Assembly (NCBI RefSeq): GCF_010731735.1
Contig: NZ_AP022588.1
Location: 124,001-188,000, forward strand
DNA: 64,000 nucleotides
From: Mycolicibacterium sediminis
Lineage (GTDB): Bacteria; Actinomycetota; Actinomycetes; Mycobacteriales; Mycobacteriaceae
Direction: 5' to 3'
Notes under the pieces: generated by a model
What the model was told of the DNA's origin: nothing
Seen by the model: the letters and a program-made list of their open reading frames with translations, nothing else
Database searches by the model: none
In this document: piece by piece, positions 27,261-36,569 of the stretch
Numbering within the stretch: position 1 is the stretch's first letter
How the letters are laid out: every line of letters starts with the position of its first letter
Position numbers and translations under genes: made by a program

Positions 27261-28775
27261 GTGTCCGAGGCGTCGACGGTCACCGACCTACTGGCACCGC
27301 TCGCCGAGGTGACCGACCGCGGCATCCACGACGGCGATCAGTACGTCACGTGGCGCGACCACGTCCAGTCGGCGGCCGACCTCGCGTCGGCGCTGCGGGC
27401 GCGTATGGATCCCGACCGGCCGCCGCACGTCGGTGTCCTGCTGGGCAATACGACGTTCTTCTCCAGCGTGCTGGTGGCCGCGGGGCTGGCGGGTCTGGTG
27501 CCCGTCGGCCTGAACCCGACGCGCCGGGGTGCGGCACTGGCGCGTGACGTCGCGCGAGCCGACTGCCAACTGGTGCTCACCGACGGTGACGACGCCCTCG
27601 GTGACGCCGAGGCGGGCGTTCCCGTCATCGACGTCCGAAGCCCGCAGTGGACAACGGAACTGGCCGGCCACGGCGGATCGCCGGTGACGTTCATCGACCC
27701 GTCACCCGACGATCTGTACATGCTCATCTTCACGTCCGGCACCAGCGGCGAGCCGAAGGCGGTGCGCGTCACGCACGACAAGGTGGCCTTCCCGGGACGA
27801 ATGCTCGCCGAGCGCTTCGGCTTGGGCGCCTCCGACGTCTGCTACCTGTCGATGCCGCTGTTCCACTCCAACGCGGTGATGGCGGGCTGGTCCGTCGCCG
27901 TGGCGGCCGGCGCGTCGATCGCGTTGCGCCGCAGATTCTCCGCATCCCAGTTCATCCCCGACGTCCGTCGCTACCGGGCGACCTACGCCAACTACGTCGG
28001 CAAGCCGCTGTCGTACGTGCTGGCCACGGCGGCGCGTGACGACGACGCCGACAATCCGCTGAAGATCCTGTACGGAAACGAGGGTGCACCGCGCGACGTG
28101 GTGCGGTTCGGCGAGCGCTTCGGCGTCGTCGTCGTCGACGGCTTCGGATCCACCGAGGGCGGCGTCTCCATCGCGCGCACGCCGGACACCCCCGAGGGGT
28201 CCCTCGGTCCACTGACCGATGAGGTCGCCATCGTCGACGTCGAGACCGGGCGCCCCTGTCCGCCCGGCGTCATCGGTGAACTGGTCAATCCGACCGGGCC
28301 GGGCTGGTTCCGCGGGTACTACGGCGACGAGGGCGCGCAGGACGAGCGGATGGCCGGCGGCGTCTACCATTCCGGCGACCTCGCGTACCGAGACGAGGCC
28401 GGATACGCCTACTTCGCGGGCAGGCTCGGCGATTGGATGCGCGTCGACGGCGAGAACCTCGGCACCGCCCCGATCGAGCGGGTCCTGTTGCGCCACGACG
28501 CGGTCGTCGAGGCGGCCGTCTACCCCATTCCCGACCCCGTGGTCGGCGATCAGGTGATGGCCGCCCTGGTCCTGCACGATGGTCACGACTTCGACGTCGA
28601 CCAGTTCCACGACTTCCTGGCCGCGCAATCCGATCTCGGCCCCAAACAGTGGCCGTCGTACGTGCGGGTCGGGACGGCACTGCCCCGCACCGAGACGTTC
28701 AAGGTCCTCAAACGGCTGCTGTCCGCCGAGGGCACCACCTGCGACGACCCGGTACACCCGATACGACGGGGGTAG
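27261..28775 (+). CDS. fadD17: FadD17, steroid-CoA ligase
   Basis: The protein has the adenylate-forming motifs LIFTSGTSGEPKAV (P-loop), DGFGSTEGG and GDWMRVDGENL. In M. tuberculosis FadD17 activates the C5 sterol side chain (3-oxo-cholen-24-oate type), complementing FadD19, which takes the C8 chain. I chose GTG 27261 (504 residues) because it matches the length of Rv3506; TTG 27240 in the same frame is also possible and neither has a clear ribosome site. It is the third gene of the fadE26 operon. Confidence 0.9.
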   Translation: MSEASTVTDLLAPLAEVTDRGIHDGDQYVTWRDHVQSAADLASALRARMDPDRPPHVGVLLGNTTFFSSVLVAAGLAGLVPVGLNPTRRGAALARDVARADCQLVLTDGDDALGDAEAGVPVIDVRSPQWTTELAGHGGSPVTFIDPSPDDLYMLIFTSGTSGEPKAVRVTHDKVAFPGRMLAERFGLGASDVCYLSMPLFHSNAVMAGWSVAVAAGASIALRRRFSASQFIPDVRRYRATYANYVGKPLSYVLATAARDDDADNPLKILYGNEGAPRDVVRFGERFGVVVVDGFGSTEGGVSIARTPDTPEGSLGPLTDEVAIVDVETGRPCPPGVIGELVNPTGPGWFRGYYGDEGAQDERMAGGVYHSGDLAYRDEAGYAYFAGRLGDWMRVDGENLGTAPIERVLLRHDAVVEAAVYPIPDPVVGDQVMAALVLHDGHDFDVDQFHDFLAAQSDLGPKQWPSYVRVGTALPRTETFKVLKRLLSAEGTTCDDPVHPIRRG

Positions 28776-28787
28776 CGTCGAGGCGTG
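28773..28787 (+). promoter_or_regulatory. leaderless promoter of the AraC-type gene
   Basis: TAGCGT (28773-28778) lies 6 bases before GTG 28785 and overlaps the fadD17 stop codon. No Shine-Dalgarno sequence is present, so the regulator may be expressed from a leaderless transcript independent of the fadD17 operon. Confidence 0.4.
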
Positions 28788-29450
28788 GGGTACCGCGAGA
28801 CGCCCGCCACCGGCCGGCTACGCGAACTCGTCGAGACGGCGTGGACGTCCGACGTGCCCACCGGCGACGTGCGGGTGCTCCCCGACGGCTGCATGGACCT
28901 GCTGCTGATGCGCGGCCGGGTGATCGTCGCCGGTCCCGACACCGGCCCGGTGATCAGCCCCGCCGACTCGGAACCCGTTGTCGGCCTGCGCTTCCGGCCG
29001 GGGATCCTGCCCAGGCTGCTGGGGGTTCCCGCGCACGAGCTGCGCGACCTGCGGGTTCCGCTCGACGAGCTCGTCAGCACGCCACGCGGCGACGACCTCG
29101 TCGAGGTGGCGCTCGGCCTGGCGGCCCGGCCGGCCCGACCGCAGACGTCGCCGTGGTCACTGCGCGCCGTTCACCACGTGACGGCGCGGCTTGCGATCGG
29201 CGCGCCGGTCAGCGCCGTGGCCGACGAGGTCGGCTGGTCGAACCGCACCCTGCAGCGGCAGAGCCTCGTCGTCTACGGATACGGGCCGGCGATGCTGCGC
29301 CGAGTCCTGCGCTTCCGGCGCGCGGTGCGGATGATGCGCGACGGCCTGCCCGCCGCCCTCGTCGCCGCAGAGGCGGGCTACGCCGATCAGCCGCACCTGC
29401 ATCGGGACGCCCGGGAATTCTCGGGCGTCCCGCTCGGCGCCCTCGTCTAG
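28785..29450 (+). CDS. AraC-family transcriptional regulator
   Basis: This 221-residue protein has an N-terminal ligand-type domain (LPDGCMDLLLMRG, then GLRFRPGILPRLLGVPAHEL) like DUF6597-type AraC regulators. Two C-terminal helix-turn-helices follow (ISAV-type helix at VSAVADEVGWSNRTLQRQ; second at VAAEAGYADQPHLHRD). It begins 9 bases after fadD17. M. tuberculosis lacks an AraC gene at this position as far as I recall. Whether it senses sterol intermediates is unknown. Its stop overlaps the convergent VOC gene. Confidence 0.85.
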   Translation: MGYRETPATGRLRELVETAWTSDVPTGDVRVLPDGCMDLLLMRGRVIVAGPDTGPVISPADSEPVVGLRFRPGILPRLLGVPAHELRDLRVPLDELVSTPRGDDLVEVALGLAARPARPQTSPWSLRAVHHVTARLAIGAPVSAVADEVGWSNRTLQRQSLVVYGYGPAMLRRVLRFRRAVRMMRDGLPAALVAAEAGYADQPHLHRDAREFSGVPLGALV

Positions 29451-29838
29451 GGCAGCGGCGCGAACAGGTCGACCGACGTGCCGCCGGGATCCAGGACGGT
29501 CGCGTAGCGCTGCCCCCACGGGGCGTCGAAGGGTGGCAGCGAGCCCGGATGTCCAGCGGTGGTGAGCCGTTCGTAGACGGCGTCCACGTCGGCGGGAGCG
29601 CCGAAGCCGACGGCGACGGCCACGCGTCCGGGACCGGTGGGTGCCGTCCATCCCGGGTGCATGCCGGCGATCACTCTTCGGTGTCGAAGGCGAGCGTGTT
29701 GCCACCGGGCAGCGAAACCTCGACGTGCGGCCCGTCCGGTTCGGGAACCGCCAAGCCGAGGAGCCGGTAGAAGGCCAGGCTGTCGGAGATGTCCGCGGCG
29801 ACGATCTCGACGACGACGGAGTGGATGGGTGCGTTCAT
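29447..29838 (-). pseudogene. VOC/glyoxalase-family gene split by a -1 frameshift
   Basis: Two adjacent frames together make one glyoxalase-like protein of about 130 residues. The upstream part (ATG 29838, MNAPIHSVVVEIVAADI to FDTEE) ends at TGA 29671-29673. The downstream part (VIAGMHPGWTAPTGPGRV to DLFAPLP) continues at once in the next frame. Reading GAAGAG-TGATC as GAAGAG-GTGATC restores a continuous frame, so a single missing G explains the break. It could be a real mutation, an assembly error or, less likely, coupled translation (the second part has a GTG at 29674 overlapping the stop). The intact family includes dioxygenases and resistance proteins. Confidence 0.7.
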
Positions 29839-29957
29839 GGCGGCGACGCTATGCGCTCCGACCCGGTCATGTCGTGAACGAATCGGACAGCGGCGGCCGC
29901 CGATCCGCCTCAGCGGAACGCCACTCCAACGTTTCTCCAACGTCGAGTAGTTCTACT

Positions 29958-30034
29958 TGAGCTACCAAGATCACATCTGAGCTACGCTTCGCCGCATACT
30001 GACCGTCGACGTCATTTGTCGTAAGCAGTCAGTA
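29958..30034. promoter_or_regulatory. direct and inverted repeats upstream of lipoprotein gene
   Basis: TGAGCTAC occurs at 29958-29965 and again at 29978-29985, two helical turns apart. TACTGAC (29997-30003) and GTCAGTA (30028-30034) then form an inverted repeat with a 24-nt spacer. All lie within 105 bases of the lipoprotein start. They may be regulator sites and a 5' UTR hairpin. Confidence 0.35.
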
Positions 30035-30062
30035 CGTCATACACCTAAAGAGGAGTTCACAC

Positions 30063-30788
30063 ATGAGAGTTTCGGCGCTCACCGGTGCAGCCGCGGTTGC
30101 GGCCGCACTCGCACTGGTGCTGTCCGGCTGCGGCTCGGACACCAAGACGGCAACGTCGACCAGCGCGAGTGCCGACAGCTCGACCGCGTCGTCGAAGTCG
30201 TCGCCGGCCAAGTCGTCGGCACCGTCCACGGCCAAGGTCGCCGACCGCGAGGAGGACGCGACCGGACCGAATCCGACGATCGCGAACTACCTCCAGGAGA
30301 ACGGCATCACGGAGAGCCCGGTCTCGATGGGCGATCCCGGCTCACCGACGATCGACCTGCCGTTGCCCGACGGCTGGGAATCTGCGGGCGAGGACAAGCC
30401 GGACTGGGCGTACGGCGCCATCATCTACACCGGACCCGAGGCCGCGGAGTACACCCCGAGCATCGTGGCCATCGTCTCGAAGCTCAGCGGCAACGTGGAC
30501 CCGCAGACGATCCTCGACCTCGCCCCGGGCGAGCTGAACAACCTCGAGGGCTTCAAGGCGATGAACGAGGGCGCCACCAGCACGCTGGGCGAGTACCCGG
30601 CCTACCAGCTGGGCGGGACGTGGCAGTCGGAGGGCAAGACGAAGATCGTCGCGCAGAAGACCGTCGTCATCCCCGGCCCGGACGGGCTCTACGTGCTGCA
30701 GCTCAACGCCGACGGGCTCGAGAACCAGATGGACGTCGTCGGCGCAGCCACCGACGTGATCGACAGCGACACGACCATCACCTTCTAG
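30063..30788 (+). CDS. LpqN/LpqT-family lipoprotein
   Basis: The 241-residue protein has a lipoprotein signal with lipobox LSGC (Cys near residue 23), a Ser/Thr/Lys-rich linker to about residue 60 and a single globular domain (ITESPVSMGDPGSPTIDLPLPDGW to IDSDTTITF) of the Lpp-LpqN family. LpqN of M. tuberculosis is linked to host interaction and to envelope lipid processes. AAAGAGGAG precedes ATG 30063. The gene is followed by a strong hairpin. Confidence 0.82.
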   Translation: MRVSALTGAAAVAAALALVLSGCGSDTKTATSTSASADSSTASSKSSPAKSSAPSTAKVADREEDATGPNPTIANYLQENGITESPVSMGDPGSPTIDLPLPDGWESAGEDKPDWAYGAIIYTGPEAAEYTPSIVAIVSKLSGNVDPQTILDLAPGELNNLEGFKAMNEGATSTLGEYPAYQLGGTWQSEGKTKIVAQKTVVIPGPDGLYVLQLNADGLENQMDVVGAATDVIDSDTTITF

Positions 30789-30815
30789 ACCCACCTTCCC
30801 GACCCACCGACGACG

Positions 30816-30845
30816 AACGCCGCCAGGGCCCACCCTGGCGGCGTT
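30816..30845. terminator. 13-bp perfect hairpin between convergent genes
   Basis: AACGCCGCCAGGG and CCCTGGCGGCGTT form an uninterrupted 13-bp stem around the loop CCCA. It lies between the lipoprotein stop and the convergent nitronate-monooxygenase-like stop. TTCTCGTG follows the stem on the plus strand, so there is only a very short T element. Confidence 0.8.
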
Positions 30846-30860
30846 CTCGTGTGATGCCTG

Positions 30861-31982
30861 CTAGTCGCCGCGGATGCCGTCCAACCGCCGACTTGCGTCG
30901 TCGAAACCGCTGACCAGCTCGGCCATGATGTCGGCGACCGGCCGGATCTCATTCATCCGTCCGACGATCTGCCCCACCGGCATCGCGACCGCAGTCGGAT
31001 CCGTGGCCTCATTCATCCGCTGGTGCGCCTCGCTGACGAGGATGTTCTGCAGCGGCATCGGCAACGGATCCGGCGCACCCTCGGCGTCCCAGGCGTCGGT
31101 CCAGCGGGACTTCAGCAGCCGAGCAGGCTTGCCGGTGTAGATCTTTCGCCGCACCGTGTCGCTCGACGTCGCGGCGAGCATGGCCTCCTGGATCACCGAG
31201 ACGCCCGAGGACCCGCGCACACCCAGGTCGTACTCGGCGGCGGTCAGGAATGCCGAACCCATCCAGACGCCCTGCGCGCCCAGCGCGAGCGCGGCCGCAA
31301 CCTGCCGTCCCGACCCGATGCCGCCTGCCGCGAGCACCGCAGCGCTCCCGTCGACGGCATCGACCACCTCCGGAACCAGGACCATCGACGCGATCTCACC
31401 AGTGTGACCGCCGGCCTCGTGCCCCTGGGCGATGACGATGTCCACGCCGTTCTCGGCATGGCGCAGAGCGTGTTTCGCACTGCCTGCCAGCGCGGCCACC
31501 GGTACGCCCGCGGCGTGCGCCTGGTCGATGACGTCCTTCGGCGGTGAGCCGAGGGCGTTGGCGATCAACTTGATCGGGTGCCTCAGCGCCACCTCGACGT
31601 GGCTGCGCGCCACCGAGTGCAGCCAACCGAGCACGCCTTCGGACTTCTCTTCGTCGTCGGGAAGAGGCGGCACTCCGAGATCTGCGAGGGTCTTGTCGAC
31701 GAACTCGCGATGCGTCTGCGGGATCAGCTTGTTGATGTCGACGCTGGTGCCCTCGGTGGGCACCGTCGCGGGCATCACGATGTCGACGCCGTAGGGCAGT
31801 CCGTCGGTGTTCTCGTCCATCCACCGCAGCACGTTCTCGAGGTCGTCGGCCTGGTTGAACCGCACGCAACCCAGCACGCCGAGCCCACCGGCGCGCGTCA
31901 CCGCGGCCGCGACCTTCTCCGACGGGGTGAAGACGAAGATCGGGTACTGGATCCCGAAGCGTTCGCAGAGTTCGGTACGCAT
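30861..31982 (-). CDS. nitronate monooxygenase/enoyl-reductase-family FMN protein
   Basis: The 373-residue TIM-barrel flavoprotein has the family pattern IQYPIFVFTPSEKVAAAV, AGGLGVLG, GHEAGGHTG and AAGGIGSGRQVAAALALGAQGVWMGSAF. It starts directly after the fadD19 stop with no gap, so it is the second gene of a fadD19 operon controlled by the KstR box at 33656. The family includes nitronate monooxygenases but also the steroid enzyme IpdC (a CoA-thioester reductase). Given the context, a steroid-CoA redox role is more likely than nitronate oxidation; this is inference. Confidence 0.8.
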   Translation of the reverse strand: MRTELCERFGIQYPIFVFTPSEKVAAAVTRAGGLGVLGCVRFNQADDLENVLRWMDENTDGLPYGVDIVMPATVPTEGTSVDINKLIPQTHREFVDKTLADLGVPPLPDDEEKSEGVLGWLHSVARSHVEVALRHPIKLIANALGSPPKDVIDQAHAAGVPVAALAGSAKHALRHAENGVDIVIAQGHEAGGHTGEIASMVLVPEVVDAVDGSAAVLAAGGIGSGRQVAAALALGAQGVWMGSAFLTAAEYDLGVRGSSGVSVIQEAMLAATSSDTVRRKIYTGKPARLLKSRWTDAWDAEGAPDPLPMPLQNILVSEAHQRMNEATDPTAVAMPVGQIVGRMNEIRPVADIMAELVSGFDDASRRLDGIRGD

Positions 31983-33644
31983 CTACTTCTCGGCTCCCTG
32001 AGTGACGGCGTGCTTGGCATGGACGTCGTCGGCCGGACGTTCCTCGGTGGTGTCCTTGGCCCAGCGGTAGTCGGGCTTGCCCGCGGGCGAGCGCTTCACC
32101 TCGTCGACCAGCCAGAGGCTGCGCGGCACCTTGTAGCCTGCGATCTCCTTGCGCACGAACGCGTCCAGGTCGGCGAGCGTGGGCCGGGCACCCGCACGGG
32201 GGTGGACGACGGCGGCGACGTGCTGGCCGAAGCGCGGGTCGGGCACGCCGACCACGAGGGCATCGAAGACGTCGGGGTGGCCCTTGAGCGCCGCCTCGAC
32301 CTCCTCGGGGTAGATCTTCTCGCCGCCGCTGTTGATCGACACCGAGCCGCGGCCCAGCATCGTCACGCTGCCGTCGGCCTCGACCTCGGCGTAGTCGCCT
32401 GGAATCGCGTACCGCACACCGTTGTACGTCCGGAAGGTCTCGGCGGTCTTCTTCTCGTCCTTGAAGTAGCCGACCGGGATGTGGCCGCACTTGGCGATGA
32501 TGCCTCGCACGCCCGAGCCCGGCGCGACCTCGTTGCCGTCCTCGTCGAGCACCTTGGTGTTCTTGTCGATGGTGACCCGCGGACCGCCGGTGTGCGACTG
32601 CCCCTTGGCCACGACGCTGGTGCCGCCGAAGCCGGTTTCCGACGAACCGATCGAATCGGTGATGATCCGGTCGGGCAGCAGCTCGAGGAACTTCTCCTTG
32701 AGGCTGGTGGAGAACAGTGCGGCGGTGCTGGCGAGCAGGAACAGGCTCGACAGGTCGTAGGTGTTGCCCTCGTCCTGGTGCGCGAGCAGCGCGTCGAGCA
32801 GCGGCCGGGCCATCGCGTCACCGGTGAAGAACAGCAGGTTCACCTTGTGCTCGTGGATCATCCGCCAGACCTCGTCGGCGTCGAATTCCGGCGCCAGCAC
32901 CACGGTCTGGCCGGAGAACAGCGACATCCACGTGGCGGACTGGGTGGCGCCGTGGATCATCGGCGGGATCGGCAGGCGGATCATCGGCGGGTTCGCCGCG
33001 GCCTGCTTCGACAGGTCGTACTCGTCGGCGATCGGCTCGCCCGTCGCGAAGTCTGTGCCGCCGAACAGGACTCGGTAGATGTCCTCGTGGCGCCACATCA
33101 CGCCCTTGGGGAAGCCGGTGGTGCCGCCGGTGTACAGCAGGTAGATGTCGTCCTCGCTGCGCGGACCGAAGTCGCGCTCGGGCGATCCCTGCTCCAGCGC
33201 GGAGTAGAACTCGACGCCACCGTAGCGCTCGAAGTCGTCGTCGCTGCCGTCCTCGACGACGAGGATGGTCGTGACGTCCGGCGTCTCGGGCAGGACGTTC
33301 GCGACCCGGTCGGCGTAGCGGCGCTCGTGCACCAGCGCCACCATGTCGGAGTTGTCGAAGAGGTACTTCAGCTCCCCCTCGACGTAGCGGAAGTTGACGT
33401 TCACCAGGATGGCGCCGACCTTGACGATGCCGAGCATCGCGATGACGATCTCGATGCGGTTTCGGCAGTACAGCCCGACCTTGTCGTCCTTCTTCACCCC
33501 CCGGTCGGCCAGGTAGTGGGCGAGGCGGTTCGCCTTCTCCTCCAACTGGGCATAGGTGAGCTTCTCGCCCCCCGAGATGAGGGCGACACGGTCAGGCACG
33601 GCGTCTATGGCGTGCTCGGCAAGATCGGCGATGTTCAGGGCCAC
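31983..33644 (-). CDS. fadD19: FadD19, steroid-CoA ligase
   Basis: FadD19 activates the C8 (C26-carboxylate) side chain of cholesterol and branched phytosterols to the CoA thioester. The 553-residue protein shows [47 protein letters not shown] and the terminal [12 protein letters not shown] with the catalytic Lys. Start GTG 33644 gives the conserved [13 protein letters not shown] start of Rv3515c; the frame is open further upstream but crosses the operator. The KstR box ends 11 bases before the GTG. Confidence 0.95.
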   Translation of the reverse strand: MALNIADLAEHAIDAVPDRVALISGGEKLTYAQLEEKANRLAHYLADRGVKKDDKVGLYCRNRIEIVIAMLGIVKVGAILVNVNFRYVEGELKYLFDNSDMVALVHERRYADRVANVLPETPDVTTILVVEDGSDDDFERYGGVEFYSALEQGSPERDFGPRSEDDIYLLYTGGTTGFPKGVMWRHEDIYRVLFGGTDFATGEPIADEYDLSKQAAANPPMIRLPIPPMIHGATQSATWMSLFSGQTVVLAPEFDADEVWRMIHEHKVNLLFFTGDAMARPLLDALLAHQDEGNTYDLSSLFLLASTAALFSTSLKEKFLELLPDRIITDSIGSSETGFGGTSVVAKGQSHTGGPRVTIDKNTKVLDEDGNEVAPGSGVRGIIAKCGHIPVGYFKDEKKTAETFRTYNGVRYAIPGDYAEVEADGSVTMLGRGSVSINSGGEKIYPEEVEAALKGHPDVFDALVVGVPDPRFGQHVAAVVHPRAGARPTLADLDAFVRKEIAGYKVPRSLWLVDEVKRSPAGKPDYRWAKDTTEERPADDVHAKHAVTQGAEK

Positions 33645-33655
33645 AGCACCTAAAC

Positions 33656-33669
33656 TAGAACGTGTTACA
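33656..33669. promoter_or_regulatory. KstR operator between fadD19 and echA19
   Basis: TAGAACGTGTTACA is a full match to the consensus. It lies 11 bases from the fadD19 start and 45 bases from the echA19 start in a divergent promoter. Confidence 0.88.
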
Positions 33670-33714
33670 TTTCCAGACAAGTCTCCTGGACAAGTGGTGA
33701 AAGGCGAGTTACCC

Positions 33715-34515
33715 GTGACCGAGCCGGACAAGAGTCCCGACGCCCTGATCGAGCAGCGCGGACACACCCTCATCGTGACGCTCAACCGGCCGGAGGCGCG
33801 CAACGCGCTGTCCACCGAGATGCTCGCGATCATGGTGGAGGCGTGGGACCGCGTCGACTGCGATCCGGAGATCCGCACCTGCATCCTCACCGGCGCCGGC
33901 GGCTACTTCTGCGCGGGCATGGACCTCAAGAACGCCACCAAGGCGCCCCCCGGCGACTCGTTCAAGAGCGGCGCATTCGACCCCACCCGCATCGACGGCC
34001 TGCTGAAGGGCCGGCGACTGACCAAGCCGCTGATCGCCGCGGTCGAGGGCCCGGCCATCGCCGGCGGCACCGAGATCCTGCAGGGCACCGACATCCGCAT
34101 CGCCGGTGAGAGCGCCAAGTTCGGCATCTCCGAGGCGAAGTGGAGCCTGTACCCGATGGGCGGCTCCGCCGTCCGGCTGCCGCGCCAGATCCCGTACACG
34201 ATCGCGTGCGACCTGCTGTTGACCGGCCGTCACATCACCGCCGCCGAAGCGCTGCAGTACGGGCTGATCGGCTACGTCGTGCCCGACGGCACCGCACTCG
34301 AGAAGGCCCTCGAGATCGCCGACGTCATCAACAACAACGGGCCACTGGCCGTCCAGGCGATCCTCAAGACCATCCGCGAGGCGGAGGGCCTGCACGAGGA
34401 GGAGGCGTTCAAGCCCGACACCGCCAACGGCATCCCCGTGTTCCTCAGCGCCGACGCCAAGGAGGGCCCGCTGGCCTTCAAGGAGAAGCGCGCGCCGAAC
34501 TTCCAGATGAAGTAG
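33715..34515 (+). CDS. echA19: EchA19, enoyl-CoA hydratase of sterol side chain
   Basis: This crotonase-fold protein of 266 residues starts at GTG 33715 with a GGCGAG-type ribosome site. It contains [26 protein letters not shown] (oxyanion hole) and [17 protein letters not shown]. EchA19 hydrates the unsaturated steroid-CoA formed by the FadE enzymes, in particular 3-oxo-chol-4,22-dien-24-oyl-CoA, with stereochemistry opposite to ChsH3. It corresponds to Rv3516. Confidence 0.94.
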   Translation: MTEPDKSPDALIEQRGHTLIVTLNRPEARNALSTEMLAIMVEAWDRVDCDPEIRTCILTGAGGYFCAGMDLKNATKAPPGDSFKSGAFDPTRIDGLLKGRRLTKPLIAAVEGPAIAGGTEILQGTDIRIAGESAKFGISEAKWSLYPMGGSAVRLPRQIPYTIACDLLLTGRHITAAEALQYGLIGYVVPDGTALEKALEIADVINNNGPLAVQAILKTIREAEGLHEEEAFKPDTANGIPVFLSADAKEGPLAFKEKRAPNFQMK

Positions 34516-34530
34516 CGCCCGCTCACGTCG

Positions 34531-34585
34531 CGAGTGTGAATCTGGCGACGGATTTCCTGCACTTCCGTCGTCAGATTCACACTCG
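34531..34585. terminator. 22-bp hairpin between echA19 and cyp142
   Basis: The arms 34531-34552 and 34564-34585 pair over 22 bp with one position that would be a G-U pair in RNA, around an 11-nt loop. It separates two convergent genes. The stem is very stable and no T-run follows, so it looks like a bidirectional tractless terminator. Confidence 0.75.
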
Positions 34586-34593
34586 GCGACTTG

Positions 34594-35817
34594 CTAGTCG
34601 AGCACCCGCTTCGTCGGGGTGAACACCACCGGCATGCCCTCGGGACCGCTGACGAAGTTCGCCGCCCGCAGCGGTACACGTGCGCCGTCGGCCAGGCGTA
34701 GGTCGGGCAGCCGCTGCAGGATGCGGGTGATCATCAGCCGCAGTTCGAGGCGGGCCAACTGGTTGCCCAGGCAGAAGTGCGTACCGAACCCGAACGCGAG
34801 GTGGCTGTTCGGGCTGCGGTCGATGCGGAAGTCCTCCGGGTCGCCGAACACGCCCTCGTCGAAGTTGGCCGACTCGAACATCAGCATGATCTTCTCGCCG
34901 CTGAACAGCTCGGTGCCGTGGAACTCGGTGTCGGCCGTCAGCGTGCGGCACATGTTCTTCACCGGCGACGTCCAGCGCAGCATCTCCTCGATGGCGCCGG
35001 GCATCAGCTCGGGGTCGGCGACCAGCGCCTCCCACTGATCGCGGTGGCGAAGCAGTTGTTCGGCGCCACCGGACAGCGTGTGCCGGGTGGTCTCGTCGCC
35101 GCCGATGAGGATGAGGAGCGTCTCGAAGACGATCTCGTCGTCGCTCATCCGCTGGCCCTCGACCTCGCTATTGACGAGGATGCTGAACAGGTCGTCGGTC
35201 GGCTCGGCGCGGCGCTTCGCGATGGTCTCCATCGTGAACGCCGTGTAGGCGGCGAAGGTGTCCATCAGCTTCTGGATGGTCGCCTCGTCGACGGTCGAAC
35301 TCAGGCCGCACACCAGGTCGTCGGACCACTGGAGCAGCTTGTCGCGCTCCTCGGGCAGCACGCCGAGCATGTCGCCGATCACCGCCATCGGCAGCGGCGC
35401 GGCGATGTCGCGGACGAAGTCGCACTCGCCGCGCTCGCACACGGCGTCGATCAGCGTGTCGCACAGCCGCTCGATGGACGGCACCTTGTCCATGACGCGC
35501 TTGCGGGTGAAGCCCGCGTTGACGAGCTTGCGGCGCAACAGGTGTGACGGGTCGTCCATGTCGATCATGTACGGCATGCCCGGCTGGTCGGGCCGGATGC
35601 CACCGGTTGAGCTGAACAGCTCGGGGTTGCGCTCGGCGTCCAGCACGGCCTGATAGCTCGCCGCCGCGGCCAGCCCGTTGCGGTCGCGGAAGACGGGCTG
35701 GTTCGCACGCATCCACCGGTAGGCGTCGCGGGCGCGGCCGTCGGCGTAGAAGTTGCCGTCCGCGAGGTCGACGTCGGGCCGCTCGGTCGGCGTGGGGGTG
35801 GAGATCAGACTGGTCAC
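34594..35817 (-). CDS. cyp142: CYP142, steroid C26/C27 cytochrome P450
   Basis: The 407-residue P450 has the heme loop FGFGTHFCLG with Cys349, the I-helix motif GGDETTR and the ExxR motif in EEMLRW. Together with NSHLAFGFGTHFCLGNQLAR and FVSGPEGMPVVFTP, these identify CYP142 (Rv3518c). It oxidises the terminal methyl of cholest-4-en-3-one to alcohol, aldehyde and acid, starting side-chain breakdown. CYP125, the usual partner, was not seen in this window. Start GTG 35817 overlaps the upstream stop as GTGA. Confidence 0.94.
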   Translation of the reverse strand: MTSLISTPTPTERPDVDLADGNFYADGRARDAYRWMRANQPVFRDRNGLAAAASYQAVLDAERNPELFSSTGGIRPDQPGMPYMIDMDDPSHLLRRKLVNAGFTRKRVMDKVPSIERLCDTLIDAVCERGECDFVRDIAAPLPMAVIGDMLGVLPEERDKLLQWSDDLVCGLSSTVDEATIQKLMDTFAAYTAFTMETIAKRRAEPTDDLFSILVNSEVEGQRMSDDEIVFETLLILIGGDETTRHTLSGGAEQLLRHRDQWEALVADPELMPGAIEEMLRWTSPVKNMCRTLTADTEFHGTELFSGEKIMLMFESANFDEGVFGDPEDFRIDRSPNSHLAFGFGTHFCLGNQLARLELRLMITRILQRLPDLRLADGARVPLRAANFVSGPEGMPVVFTPTKRVLD

Positions 35818-36548
35818 GGAAGCTCCTGTGCGTCAGCGAAGGTCATTTCGACGTTATCGGCCGAACTCGAGATCATGGCGCGCTTCGGGAAACCGAGTGC
35901 GGCGAGTTCACGCGCGTACGGATGGTTACCGAGTCGAACGGTCGCGCCGCCGGGCCGGTAGCGGACGCCCGACATCGTCATCTCGCCGTCGGTAACACGG
36001 GTGACGCCGTCGAGGTGCGAGTAGGTCGGGTGCGTCTGCGGTGCGCCGGTGAACCGGGACGGGACGCGGAACCCCGGCGCGAAGTCCATGCCGACGGCGA
36101 ACTCCCCGTCGATCGTCACGTCGAAGCCGAACCGGTGGCCGTCGCGAATTACGAAGTCCGCCATGACCTTCGGGTATCCCCAGATGTTGCGGCCGGCCTC
36201 CAGTGTGAACGCCTGGTCGACGGGCAGGTGGTGGATGAACGCGCCCGCCGACTGCAACGCGCGCACCCCGGTCGCGTTCGACCCCGGCGGGTTGACCATG
36301 ACGTTGGTGCCGTACTCGAGGTACTTGCCGAGGTCTCCGTCGACGTAGTGCATCAGCATCAGGACGACGACGGCGCGGTTGGGCCGGTACCGGCACACCG
36401 TGAGGCCGCTGTGGTCGATCATCCGTTGCGCGGCGTCGGCGTCCACCGAGAACATCGCCATGTGCTGGGTGGCGCGGCGGATCCGTACCGGCATCGTCAC
36501 CACGGCGCCGGCGACGGTATGGGAGCTGGGTTGTGTGGCGTCGGTCAC
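35814..36548 (-). CDS. acetoacetate-decarboxylase-like protein (Rv3519-like)
   Basis: The 244-residue protein resembles the acetoacetate decarboxylase superfamily: RATQHMAMFSVDADAAQRMI, a middle EAGRNIWGYPKVMADF block and a C-terminal beta domain. The Lys in GYPK is where the family places its Schiff-base lysine. It is translationally coupled to cyp142 (4-base overlap), so the two probably act together. It corresponds to Rv3519, whose role is unknown; a decarboxylase, aldolase or hydratase acting on a sterol product are all possible. The start is GTG 36548. Confidence 0.75.
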   Translation of the reverse strand: MTDATQPSSHTVAGAVVTMPVRIRRATQHMAMFSVDADAAQRMIDHSGLTVCRYRPNRAVVVLMLMHYVDGDLGKYLEYGTNVMVNPPGSNATGVRALQSAGAFIHHLPVDQAFTLEAGRNIWGYPKVMADFVIRDGHRFGFDVTIDGEFAVGMDFAPGFRVPSRFTGAPQTHPTYSHLDGVTRVTDGEMTMSGVRYRPGGATVRLGNHPYARELAALGFPKRAMISSSADNVEMTFADAQELP

Positions 36549-36569
36549 GCGGCCAGGCTAGAACCTGGA

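Noticed and set aside
31578..33653. 691-residue plus-strand open frame over fadD19
   Set aside because: Antisense to fadD19, whose motifs and operator leave no doubt; composition is that of a shadow.
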